Source of the DNA: Crotophaga sulcirostris
Taxonomy: Eukaryota; Chordata; Aves; Cuculiformes; Crotophagidae
Assembly (NCBI GenBank): GCA_013397455.1
Contig: VYZB01000275.1
Coordinates: 855,978 to 919,977 of the forward strand
Length of the DNA: 64,000 nt
Direction: 5' to 3'
Positions 49,901 through 61,752 of the stretch are shown here, piece by piece. How positions within the stretch are numbered: the stretch's first letter is position 1; each line of letters begins with the position of its first letter. The notes under the pieces were generated by a model. That model saw only the letters and a list, made by a program, of their open reading frames with translations, was not told the DNA's origin and did not search any database. The translations under genes were made by a program, and so were the position numbers.

Positions 49901-51868
49901 AGTTTTCTGTCCACTTCCCTCTTCTAGATGATCTTTCCTCCCCTAGTTTTATCTCAGATGTGCTCTATGTTTCAACTCAAAATTAAGTAGTTCAATAATG
50001 CAGGACAAAGATTTGATGCATTTAATCTACCAAATGCCCAGCAAGGTAATGATGCATGAAAATTACCCTGCATTCACAGTAATGATGCCTATTCTAAAAG
50101 CATTACACATGTAAATAACACACAGAGAAAACCCAGTTTAAACTTTACACTAGAATACAACGTAAACAAAGAGCAGAGTTTCACAATTCACAAGGATCTA
50201 CAAACCTTTACATAAGTGGCAAACTTAATGAAAATAAGACTTAGGGACATTTTTTAAAACTCACAAGTAAGGCAAAACGAAAGCATAAGTAGTTGTGTCA
50301 AGTAAATGTATCTAAAATATATTGTATAAAGAGTTTTTAGTGTTGGCTTACATTGACATGACACATTAATTATCCAGTGAATGGTATCTTGAAAATTGTA
50401 AAGACTCAAACACTGCTGACAGAAGACAGATAAACCTCAAACCAGCAGAGGTCAGGATTCCATCAGGAGTATAACCAGGATCCTAATACAGGAGCATTAC
50501 TGGATTGTTGTAAAAAGACACTAGATTTGCAGTTGAAGATTGATTCAGTAAATAAGGTTTCTGTGCTGACGTTTTGTCTGAGACAGCATGAATACAATAT
50601 GGGACAGAGAACTGAGACACTGTTTTTCCCCCCAATAATTTAAGGCTAAGTACAAATCCACAGTGAATCAGAGCTCCAAAACACACGTAGCACAATAATT
50701 GCAAGCTGTCTATTATTTATGCTCATGGACTCATCACCCTGCTGTGTTCTTCTGATGGAAATGAAATTATATATAAACTCACTATGTTATTAAATGTAAT
50801 GGAACATGGCAGGAGAATGCAACTATTTCAGGCTGCGTATGCAGAAACACATAATGCAAAACAAAAGGGACTCAGTTCACTTCATTTAAGAGAAGCTCCT
50901 CTTACTAGCCCTATACCAAAGCTCAAAATAATTCATTTTCAAAAACACCGCTGCTTTTAACACTCAAGGAGTTGAGCTGCCTTCGAACAAGTCGTTCTGT
51001 CCCTATTCCATGCACTCCACCGACTCGTGCAGCCCAGAGGACTAATTTGAAACTTCCTGCTTTAAGCATTTTATCAAGTTTTCTAATGATACAGAAATAC
51101 AGACAATATGGACAAACAAGATGGATCTGACCTGCTCCTGGAGTTAACAAACGGGCCTGCCAGACCAGGGGGAAATACCAATAGTAACTACACCCAGACA
51201 AGTAGGAGTTCAGTTCCCTGTGATTCTAATAAAAGTGTTCCATGTTGCTAAAATACCAGTTCCCAAACTTCTCTTCCAGTACCCTCTGGCAGCAGAAGGA
51301 TTTTTGGGCTAGGGACTGCATCAGCTGCTGAAGGGTGTTGCATGTCCAGAACACTCCTGGCTCACCAACTCAACCTTACAAGGGAGGTCATGACGTTCCA
51401 GTGGCAGCCAGGGTATTTGTCACCATTTACCAAACTAGAAAAGCATGGAAGCTCCTCAGGGGCCAGCAACATCCACCTCAGCATCAAAGCCACCAGCTCA
51501 CCTGGACAATCCATGCACCCAGCACACCTGAGGACAGCTCACCACACAGAGACAACAGCACCTGCTCTTCCAGGGCCGAGCCAGGTGTGACCTCTCAAGC
51601 AGCTCTGTCTCCTTTGCTAGGTCATATAATGGGTGAGGAAAACTCATGTCTCACTGCAAATAGTAAATGTCCCAAGGGACCTGTGGGCAAGTTCAGACAA
51701 GACACAAGGACCACAGACCTTATTGGAACTTAGAACATGTTTCTGTGGGAATGCAAATCACTAAAATGCTTCAGCTCCTCATTTCACAGTTATTTATATT
51801 TCAAAAAGATGCAAATCTGCAAATATTTGCTTCCTAGTCAAAAAAAAAATGGAAAACACTGGACTTAC
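46954..51868 (-). other. USP6NL intron, about 4.9 kb, with one CR1
   Basis: Donor GTAAGT at 51868, acceptor TTTTCAG at 46954. Contains the plus-sense CR1 end at 48.63-48.80 kb and a GC-richer block at about 51.28-51.73 kb close to the 5' exon. Otherwise AT-rich without recognisable genes. Confidence 0.87.
48628..48802 (+). repeat. CR1 LINE 3' end, old copy
   Basis: Plus-sense: a short degraded coding remnant, then CTCCATCCCTGGAGATGTTG, TGAACTGGATGATCTTGGAA and TCTTAAAGATTCTATG. Resembles the copy at 1.3 kb. Antisense to USP6NL. Confidence 0.85.
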
Positions 51869-51908
51869 CTTTTCTATGGCTGCATCATGGACAGGGAGCT
51901 CCTCTGGA
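51869..51908 (-). CDS. USP6NL: USP6NL coding exon, residues 1-13
   Basis: A 40-bp exon that starts with the third base of a split codon and then encodes PEELPVHDAAIEK (visible residues 1-13). It matches the human stretch just upstream of the TBC domain, around residue 53, where human has EELPDHNVAVER. The acceptor reads TTTTCAG and the donor is GTAAGT. It ends in phase 0, as the next exon requires. The split first codon fits the histidine found here in human if the upstream exon ends in CA. The short length makes this the weakest exon on its own, but its phase and its junction to the next exon are both right. Confidence 0.85.
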
Positions 51909-53718
51909 CTGAAAACACAGACAAAGTTCATGTTACTCTTCATTACTCTTGGCACAAAATCATTTTTAATAGGTTCTTAAAAGGAATCATTGACAGCAGC
52001 AATACATAGTAACAGGTAAACAAGAATTCTGAACTTCAGAGAACTAAGACAGCGACACAATGGAACCCTTGGAGTGTATTTGTTAAACACAGTATTTTAT
52101 GTATAGAAATAGAATTATTTCAGTCTTAAACCTTCTAAATCAAAGCACTTGCACAGCTTCAAAGGAGTTGCGAGAAAGTTTATTCTTTCTTTAGTACAAG
52201 TACCCCAAACTGAACCCCAAGTGATATTTTTGCTTATTAGACCATCCTACTGTTAGCTGAAATACCCATATAAAGTGTTTTCCTTCTTTACTACTGTGCC
52301 CTGTGAAAGGCACTGAGACTTTGCTTGACCTAGAGTTACCTTCCCTTTTCTCACAGCTCTACAAAACTCACTCTGACTAGCAGGAAGGAGGTGGCAGAAA
52401 AAAACATCCACCATCAGTTTTACTACAGGTATCTAATTAGTGTTGTAAAAACCAGTCCTTTCTAACTGTAAAAAGGCAGGCTATGAACTGAAGGCTTGAA
52501 AAGCAGCCTTTGAACTGATGCATTCTCAGACTTTATATTATTTTAGTTTCTTTCTGAGGGCTCTAACTTCTGTCTTTCTTATCAAAGAAACTTGTGCGTT
52601 TTCTTATCAAAAGTAACTGGACCACTTTGATGTCAAATGAGTTGGCCTTCCTTTGCCTGCATCATCCACAGTTTCTGAAAAAATAGCAGCTCATCTGTAA
52701 GCAGCAAGGCTCCCTTTTTCTGCTCTACAGATCAGATAAATAACACACCCAACAAAACCGTTTAAAAGGGAATAAAAAGCAGGCACTATGTGAAACCCTT
52801 TGTAATAAAAAAATCCTACTGAGTCTTGACATTACGAAAAAATCCTTCTCAGATCATTAGAGTTTTCTATATCAAGGACATTAAACCCCAGTATTTTAGA
52901 CCTGTTATCAAATCTGTGCAAGGGCAAAAAAAAAGTACTGGGGAAGGCTACAAAAGTAGTTGTTGCTGCAGTCAGTGTCAGAACAGTCTGACGCAAAATG
53001 CTTGAACTACGTTTGATCTCATTTACTTCATTTAAAAGATGCAGTTTCAGATTCAGAAGTTATATTTGAATAAATACATTTGACTGAATTCATCTAATGG
53101 AAGAGGTTGCTGCAATCACCACCTTTTCAGAGACCATACACACAAGTCAAAGTTTCCAGTACAGAGCCTTGAAAACAATTTGAAAACCAAAAGTGTTTCT
53201 TTCGAACAGCATTGCAAAAAGCACAATCTACTCATTTAGAAGCACTTTCCAAGCATCTGAACGTTTTCTTGAGTAACATGGTCAGAACGAAAAAAAGATC
53301 TGATTAACATCGGTCTAACACACCAGAAACAGCCTGTATTCAGTGTTACCTGAGGCTGGAAATGCTATGAAATCAGGGCATTGTGCACATTCCCATGTAA
53401 ATAACTTAAACTGAAAGGAGGCCCTTTGTACACCAAACATCATCCAGAAATTATTGAACAGAAGTGAAAAAATAAGCAAAGGGGAAGAAAAATTTCAATT
53501 TAATAACCTGCATGGGCAGGGTTGTTGTTTGGTTTGGTTCTAAGTACAAAGATTGCTAAGCCTTTCAAACATCACTTCAAACTTTTGGTTCTCAGAGCCA
53601 GTTGCAGGCACCATCGGGCTCCACGAGAAGCCTCCGGCTCACCCAGCACGATGAGCACACAGCGGCCCCATTCATTGCAGCCCTGCAAGATCACACCAGC
53701 TGCACACACAAGGAACTC

Positions 53719-53749
53719 TTTTTTTTTTTTTTTTTTTTTTTTTCCCCCC
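53719..53749. repeat. T25C6 homopolymer tract in a CpG-richer block
   Basis: Twenty-five T bases followed by six C bases and then TCCAG. The surrounding 300 bp (about 53580-53880) has about eleven CpG sites by my count and is clearly richer in G+C than the flanks. On the plus strand the layout looks like a strong polypyrimidine tract followed by an AG. Confidence 0.85.
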
Positions 53750-54058
53750 TCCAGTGCTGCCAGCAGCGTGCAAGACACAGCTCTGACAGCTCCGCATCCC
53801 TGCGGGCTCTCACCGGACACAGCAACTCCTCTGCTTAACCGGCACCACTCGACACATTTGCCAATCTGGCCTGGAAGCCAATCACATGGAAGATCAATCA
53901 AACTTGATTTTATCACAAAATAAGAATGAATCACAATGATTTATTAAGGAACTGCTCTTTGCTAATTTTTGCAAGTTACCATCAATACGCAAACCAAAGG
54001 CACGGCTGAATCTACCAAGGAGTGGAAGAAGGTTCTTTTGTCCTGGGAAGCAGCCAGT

Positions 54059-54262
54059 TTCACAGTTTCACAGTATCACAAGGTTGGAAAGGACCTCTGA
54101 GATCAAGTCCAACCTATAACCCAACACTAACACCCATCATCTAAACCACGGCACTCAGTGCCTCATCCAGACTTTCCTTAAACACCTCCAGGGTCGGCGA
54201 CTCCACCACCCTGGGCAGCGCATTCCAATGGCCAATCTCCCTTTCAGTGAAGAACTTTTTCC
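54059..54262 (-). repeat. CR1 LINE 3' end, TACTGTGA-tail type
   Basis: Minus-sense copy starting on the plus strand with TCACAGTTTCACAGTATCAC and AAGGTTGGAAAGGACCTCTG. It ends abruptly after the CAGTGAAGAACTTTTTCC block, where an A-rich duplicated segment begins. Sense orientation relative to USP6NL. Confidence 0.93.
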
Positions 54263-54334
54263 AAAAAAAAAAACAACCACCATACTCCCTGTCTAAATTA
54301 AAAAAAAAAACCACCATACTCCCTGCCTAAATTA
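54263..54334. repeat. Two-unit 34-bp tandem duplication
   Basis: An A11 run plus a segment containing CCACCATACTCCCTG(T/C)CT and AAATTA occurs twice in a row at an offset of 34 bp, directly against the 5'-truncated end of a CR1 copy. Confidence 0.9.
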
Positions 54335-56449
54335 ATCCAGTAGCAAATTTATAACCCCTTCCTCATTATTTCTTCAGCTGCACAGCCATGCACCAATACC
54401 ACACACCTATACATTTTAAGCACTGCAATTCCCCAGGTGCACATTAAGCTAGCCCCACGTTTTGATTCCCAGAGATGCTACTGACAGTTGAGCACCAGGA
54501 GAAGAGCACATAAATTGAGTGAATTGCCCCGGGCTGCTCAGTAACTCACTGGACTGGAACGAAGGAGCTCCTGGAGATCTTCCTCTCAATTAACAGGATT
54601 GCATAAACAAGACCCATGTACTCACACACACAATATTCAAATCTATCCTGCAAGGATTAAGGGAGGGCCATAGTGGGCAAACAAACTCTCTCAAGCCCCT
54701 AAAGATACTTTAAATAAACACATTCCCATTTAGTGTATGTGTTTTCTATGCAAAAACACCCCATACCTTGTTTTACCTAAAAAGAACTAGAAGGGATCAC
54801 ACACAAAATCAATTAACATCTATTAATCAATGTAATTTTATTGCAGTTTCTTTTTTTTAATTTATAACGATGAATCTCCCCTTCCTCCAACAGCCTAGCC
54901 AATCTAATAGTTATACCTTCATTATTAATGTTGAAATTTCTCCCACTGTCCTCATTCTATCTAAACTTGTATTTTTTGATAGTTTTATCTGCGTGCTTCA
55001 CCTAGTAATGACGTGAAATAGTAAATAATATTAACATAATACAACCACATCCTGCTCTAAGGTGATCGCTCAAGGAATGCTCATTTAGGGAGAAATACAG
55101 AAAAGAACAGGAGTGATTAACGTAGCTAGCCTGGAAACATACAATACTTGATATGCAAGAGAGGAGTCACAGACAGAACTTTTAACTGAACTCACGTAAA
55201 CAAGGTCTCACTTAGCAGAAACAAAATCTTAACACACTATTGTCCACAATAAAGAAAAATCCAAGCTAGGCAAATTCATCCACTTAATCAGACAGGAACC
55301 AAGAATCATTACATCTGGTATGGACGTGCCTTTGCCCCAGGCACTAAGGACTCCTGCCTGGGCATCTCCCATTGCAAGCCAACAGCAGCTCAAGGGCTCT
55401 GGCTGGCACTGCCAAGCAGCTCTGGTCTTACAGCCTTAAGAGAAAGGTCTAAAGATGTTGTCTACAGGGATAGGAGCTGCAAAATGCTGGGACTGAATCT
55501 TAACTCCACTAAGGAGCAGAGTTCACATGAAGTTGTGCTCAGTTTCTGACTAGAAGGCTCCTCAAAGACATTTCACTGAGAGGAAGACCCAAACTTCAAG
55601 GTTTGACTGGAACCCAGGACCACCACCCATGGTCCTCACTGCTGGCAATCCGCAGCACCGACTCAAAGGCCTCTTCCTATCTTTCAGTCTGGACCATTAC
55701 CACCTTCTGGCGTGGCTTATAAGGCCCATAAATTCAAAGGAACAGGATTTAATTATAAAGAACAAGGACTTCATTAAAAATGGGGTTTTTTTATTAGATT
55801 ATAAGTGATGAATGGATTTTCCATCTTTAAATCCACCATGATGGCTAATGAAGGTTTCCATGAATTTTTCAAGATAACTTAAATATAAATTTTAATCTTA
55901 AATGCATAAATATCTGGTACTTCAGAACATTAAAAATGCAGATCTATGGTTCTGACCATCAAGCTCTGTGTTTTAATTAACCTCCTTCAGTAACAGTGGT
56001 AGTTTAAATAAATTGAAAAGTCTCATAGAATCGCCTTGTAGTCACCTCCCCACTGCTGCTGTTCACATCAGTCCTTTATGCAACACTTTGATGCATTTGT
56101 TCAATATAAACTACTTTCTCATATTAATCACTCAGATTTATTCGTTTCCTACACTTGTATTTAAATCCCAAATATGTTCCCTGCTGGTTCAAATCACAGC
56201 ATTTTCCCCGCTTCTAGTTTGGCTTAAATAAATTTAAGAAACGTAAAAGCTCCTCTATCATTTGCAGCTTCAGTTAAGGAATGGAGGATGTTCAGAGCAA
56301 TAATTAGCAGTCTTGATATATTGATAACCCCAGAACTGTAGGTTCCAGAGGATCAGTTCAGTTCTTCACAGTTCCAAGCTGTATAAATCCTGACACTCTT
56401 ATTTTTCCTTGGGGGGAAAAAAAGAGTGGAAAAATTGACCATAATAGAT

Positions 56450-56793
56450 CACAGTATCACAGTATCACCAGGTTGGAAGGGACCTCTGAGATCATCAAGT
56501 CCAACCTATAAGCCAACACTAACACCATCCCATCACCTAAACCATGGCACTGAGTGCCTCATCCAATCTTCCCTTAAACACATCCAGGGTCGGCGGCTCC
56601 ACCACCTCCCTGGGCAGCGCATTCCAGTGGCCAATCACCCTTTCAGTGAAGAACTTCTTCCTAACATCAAGTCTAAACCTCCCCTGACGAAGCTTAAGTC
56701 CATGCCCTCTAGTTCTGTCACTGGTCACCTGTGAGAAGAGACCAACGCCCGCTTGACTACAACCTCCTTTTAGGTAGTTGTAGAGAGCAATAA
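56450..56793 (-). repeat. CR1 LINE 3' end, young TACTGTGA-tail type
   Basis: The minus-strand frame reads [20 protein letters not shown], then [20 protein letters not shown] and [20 protein letters not shown]. It is nearly identical to the plus-sense copy at 31.31-31.66 kb. Its 5' truncation lies within a few bases of the same consensus position as that copy. Sense orientation relative to USP6NL. Confidence 0.95.
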
Positions 56794-57430
56794 ACGATAA
56801 TGATGAATTCTTTTCCACAAAGCTTGCTTGTCCAAAGAGCCATCACATTCAAATTTTCTTTGTAAGTTGTATTTTCATTTCTCATAACTTCTATTTGAAA
56901 AACACACCACTTGCTTAAAAACCCTCTCTACTTGCTGTAGTCTTTCTTACCCCAGAGAAGATTAGTCTCTGCACTGTGAAGAACTTTGGGATCCTTTACC
57001 TGAAACGTGTTGCAGGAGCAACTGTAATACGTGCAAGTCATTATTTAATTTTTTAAAAATTTCATTCAATTCAATATTCCTGTCTTACTGAACTCACTAT
57101 AACATGATTATTAAAAAACTCAAACCCTTCTAAAACCCATGGTGCACTTCCTACAAAAAACAGTTTCTCATACGATTTCTCATGCTCTCCTCAAATTACC
57201 ACCAAGTGCAATATCATCGCCTCGAATCACTGCATACACATTTTAACTGAAAAGTATTTTGAAATTATATTTGGTGTCTCAGATTAAATACAATGTAGGA
57301 GAAGTTTCTTGCAGAAGACATCTTTGTGGTCTTATTGACTTTATCATGAAGAAAGACGCTGTGCATTCCATTTTTCCATTTGTGATGCAACATTAAGTAT
57401 TTAATCCAAAAGGAAAACATACATGCTGCC

Positions 57431-58180
57431 ATCATGAAGTTCAACAAGGTCAAGTGCGAGGTCCTGCATGTGGGTTGGGACAATCCCAGGCACAATTATA
57501 CACTGGCAGGAGAATGGACTGAGAGTAGGCCTGAAGAGAAGGACTTGGGTGTGCTGCTGAATGAGAAGTTCAACATGAGCTGGCATTGTGCACTTGCAGC
57601 AAAGAAAGTCAATCATGTCATGGGCTGCATGCCCTGCAACCAGCAGGTCAAGAGAGGTGATTCTGCCCCTCTACGCTGCTCTCATGGGACCCCAGTTGGA
57701 GACCTGCATCCAGCTCTGGAGCCTCAGCAGAAGGAGGACATGGATCTGTTAGAGCGAGGCTCCGAAGATGATGAGAGGGCTGGAGCACCTCCCATATGAG
57801 GACAGACTGAGAGAGTTTGGGTTGTTCAGCCTGGAGAAGAGAAGGCTTCAATGAGACCTTATAACAGCCTTCCGGTACCAGGAAAGCTGGGGAGGGGCTC
57901 TTTATCAGGGAGTGCAGAGGTAGGACAAGAGGTAATGGTTTTAAGCTGAAAGAGGGGAGATTTAGTTTAGGAAGAGTTTTTTTACTGTGAGGGTGCTGAG
58001 GCACTGGCACAGGTTGCCCAGAGAAGTCATGGACGCCCCATCCCTGGAGGTGTTCAAGGTCAGGTTGGATGAGGCTTTGAGCAACCTGATCCTGTGGGAG
58101 GTGTCCCTGCCCATGGCAGGTGGTTGGAACTGGATGATCTTTAAGGTGCCTTCCAACCCAAACCATTTTATGATTCTGTA
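57431..58180 (+). repeat. CR1 LINE 3' fragment
   Basis: Plus-sense CR1 opening with MKFNKVKCEVLHVGWDNPRH, then EKDLGVLLNEKFNMSWHCAL. After frameshifts it continues with RVLRHWHRLPREVMDAPSLE and LILWEVSLPMAGG, ending CCATTTTATGATTCTGTA. It is the second-longest CR1 piece in the window. Antisense to USP6NL. Confidence 0.95.
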
Positions 58181-61100
58181 TTTGCTACTACCCAAGCAAA
58201 ATGGTTTGAAGGAACTCTTTAAAAACCATTTTCATCATTTTGAAACTTCTATGATCAAAGAATTTGTGAGTTAAACACCAACAAAAATATTAGTAAGGGC
58301 AGAACTCAAAGGCAAGTACGTCATGAAATAAATTATGAAAAGCTATCGTGCACAGGTAATACGTGAGAAGGACAGGAAGAATGCAGCTGACATCTGAACA
58401 AGAAACAGTTTAGTACAAATGGAGCTGGTTTGCTGTACAAAATAGAACTCATTGTTAAGTCAAACTGTGACAACATTTCAGTACTTAGATATACAAGGAA
58501 GAAGTAAATCTTCCCCCAAGTATGAACAGTTTTTAGACTGTGTAATTTGCCAGAAGTGAGTTGTAAGAGACGACAGCTTTACTAGACAAAAAATTAGTAT
58601 CATCACACTGGGAAACAAATTACACAACAATAAACACACCGACCAGATGTTCTCCTATGTCTGCCTTCCTTTCAGTGTCCGATACACAGCACATAAAACT
58701 GCCAGAGCAATACAATATTACAGATAGTTCCAACAGTTCTTTGCAACAGAATGACACCTTATTTTATATATGTACACACATACTACTTCCAGGTAGCTTG
58801 GAGATAAATAAGATACCCAAGTAGGGAAAAGAAATAAGACTAATTGTGAAACTCACAGGACAAGCAGCATTGTCACTTACGGTGATTATTTTTATATCTG
58901 CATTATGTCATAAGATGGGCTACAAAGCAAACTGTTTTCTGAAGTCAACTTGACCATTCTAAGTAGAAATAAAATGATATTTCCATGTCATGCCTTCCTG
59001 TAGACCTACAATTAAGTTACTCTACTCTTTATAGCAGAAACCTAAAGCACAACTTAGCGCTGAATTCAGACCCTTCAGTCCAAACAAGTTAATTTTCAGA
59101 AGAATTCTGATTCTGAATGACTGCTTTAATCTGCCAACCTTTGAATGAAAATTAAAGGCAATAGTGTCATTTTCAAAACCAATAATATAATACAGGGAAA
59201 AAACTTGTGAAAATATCACGGGGAAAGTTAGAAAGTCACTTTTCCAACTAAATGATGGACTTTCCACAGATAAAATCCGACGAATCACTTCCTTTCTACT
59301 ACACATTTTACTTACATAACTCACAATTTTGATTTTGATTGTCTATCAAAATAATTGGCACTCTGCTACTGTAATCATTCACTTTGAGTTTCCACCGAAT
59401 AACCTCTGCACAGTAGGGGGGCAGTGACTACAGCAGATTAGAAAACAGCTTTCAGAAGTTTTGTTAAAATACATAAACAAGCCAAAGCAATTAACTAACA
59501 TATGGGATAAGGCAATGTGATATCCCACCATATAATTATCAGGAATACGCTGCAAGGAAGAGTTTAATGCTGGCAAAAGATTGGATGATGTGATTTTGTG
59601 CCCAGGCTTTAGTTACTGTTCTCATTAGTGGATTCTGTGGATGTTGCTGCCAATACGTACAACACAGCCCTGTGAACACATAGCTCCTGTCCTGAAAGTC
59701 TCAAGTAATGGACCTTGCCAGAGATAAGATAAAATAAAATCAAAAATATTAAGATTTAATTGAATCTGATAAGAGTGTTGACTTTCTAATAAGGTACTTT
59801 CCTGCCTGGGAGAAGGTATTTTCACTGTAAAGTTTTTATTGCCAATATAAAAATTACCAAGAGATTCATAGCAAAAAAAGATACCTGTATTTTCACTGCC
59901 AGGTGCTAAGATATACACTTTTCTGTGTCTTTAGTAAAAGATGTGTTCTATATGCAAACTTTAAAGTTTCCCCAGCTTGGAATCAGAAAACCTTTGAGAA
60001 AATCTATAATCTGCTTAATTGACCACAGTAGCGTTTCTAGTGATTTCTGATGTCGCTTTAATTGAACATAAACAAACACTGAGGTTAGAAACATCATCTC
60101 AGAATCACATTCCAAGTGGCTTTTAAAAAAAAAATTAAAAAAAAACCCAGAAAAATTAGTGTAAGCTGCCATTAAAGCCTAAAGAGGCTAAAATACGAAT
60201 GGAAAAAGAATCTCTTTGCCTTCCTTCCAATTTACATTTGATATATCAATGTTTAAACCACCTAGGATCTTTTTCCTTAAGCATATGTATATATACATTG
60301 CTTTTAAGTACTCCCTGAAGGTTAGCTGTTGCACAGATAACTTACACTATATATTAGCAGCAATCCAGGGCTTACATGTTGGCAGCCTCGTCTGTATTAA
60401 AATTCATGTGCTATTCCAACATGAATTAACTGAGATGGCAGGGTCCCAGCAATATGGATTTGTTCACTGCAGAAGCTCCATGCTTTATGTACCTATACTT
60501 CCTTCTTTTACAAAATAATCTTATGCAGTCTAAAATTCCATTTTGGTGGGTCTTTCACTTTAGTCAAGAGCCACGGCATCTCTGCAATTCTAAAAACTGT
60601 CACCCCACCCCTATTTGAGCATTCTTAATCAGTGCCAGGGAAGCACATTCTGGCCATTCCCTGTATTCGGTTACTTTAACCTTCCACAAATGCCAAATAT
60701 AGTAGGAAACACACATGGTAATAATGATTATATTAAATCCTTACATTTTAGGGCTTAAGCAGTAACTCAAAACCAATGAATATCACTTTATTGTATAAAT
60801 TAAATCATATAGTGTCATATACAATCATTTTTTCAGTTCTGCTACCTAATAGTCCTTTTCATAAAAGGAAGTAGTTCATGAATTCCTAGTACACAGTGGG
60901 TGATCTTTACTCAAATCAAGTAGCAGCAGCTGTTAACCAACACACAATATTTGTCCTTAGTTGGCAGAATTATTCTGCAGCTTACTTTTGTGTTTGCAAT
61001 CAATCCTGCATTCACCTCATTTCTTTCTGTATCTGTGGAGGACTATGAAAGCGACAGCCTGGACCACTCAGCTGAAAGAACAGATTTAAAATTCAAATTT

Positions 61101-61327
61101 CAGCTCGGGTCCTAAGAATAAGCTGAATAAATAGGTACAACTGTCACACAGGTTTAGGAGTAAAATTCATATCATTCTGAATGACAGCAAATAATAACAA
61201 AATTCCTTCCTTCCATGGGAAGGACCTGCATGAAGGGATAGCAGTAAAGGAACCGTATGCTAGATCATCACGATAACAAAAGAGGAAAAACACATCTAAA
61301 AAAAAAAAAGAAATTTAAAAAACCTTT

Positions 61328-61752
61328 CAAGCCCTACGAGGAGCGACTGAGGGAGCTGGGGTTGTTTAGCCTGGAGAAGAGGAGGCTCAGGGGTGACCTT
61401 ATTGCTCTCTACAACTACCTAAAAGGAGGTTGTACTCAGGTAAGGGTTGGTCTCTTCTCTCAGGTGACCAGGGACAGAACTAGAGGACATGGACTCAAGT
61501 TTTGTCAGGGAAAGTTTAGGCTTGATATTAAGAAAAAGTTCTTCCCTGAAAGGGTGATTGGCCATTGGAATGCGCTGCCCAGGGAGGTGGTGGAGTCGCC
61601 AACCCTGGAGGTGTTTAAGAGGAGATTGGATGAGGCACTCAGTGCCATGGTTTAGATGATGGGCTGATGTTAGTGTTGGGTTATAGGTTTGACTCGATGA
61701 TCTCAGAGGTCCTTTCCAACCTTGTAATATTGTGATAATCTGATACTGTGAA
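61328..61752 (+). repeat. CR1 LINE 3' fragment, TACTGTGA-tail type
   Basis: Plus-sense CR1 with an intact 100-codon remnant: [20 protein letters not shown], then [20 protein letters not shown] and [20 protein letters not shown]. It ends TTGTGATAATCTGATACTGTGA (last part of the tail). Antisense to USP6NL. Confidence 0.95.

Noticed and set aside
53522..53934. Overlapping 120-133-codon frames across the T25 tract on both strands
   Set aside because: Their length depends on the homopolymer (a run of Lys or Phe), and no domain is visible. The DNA block itself is reported instead.
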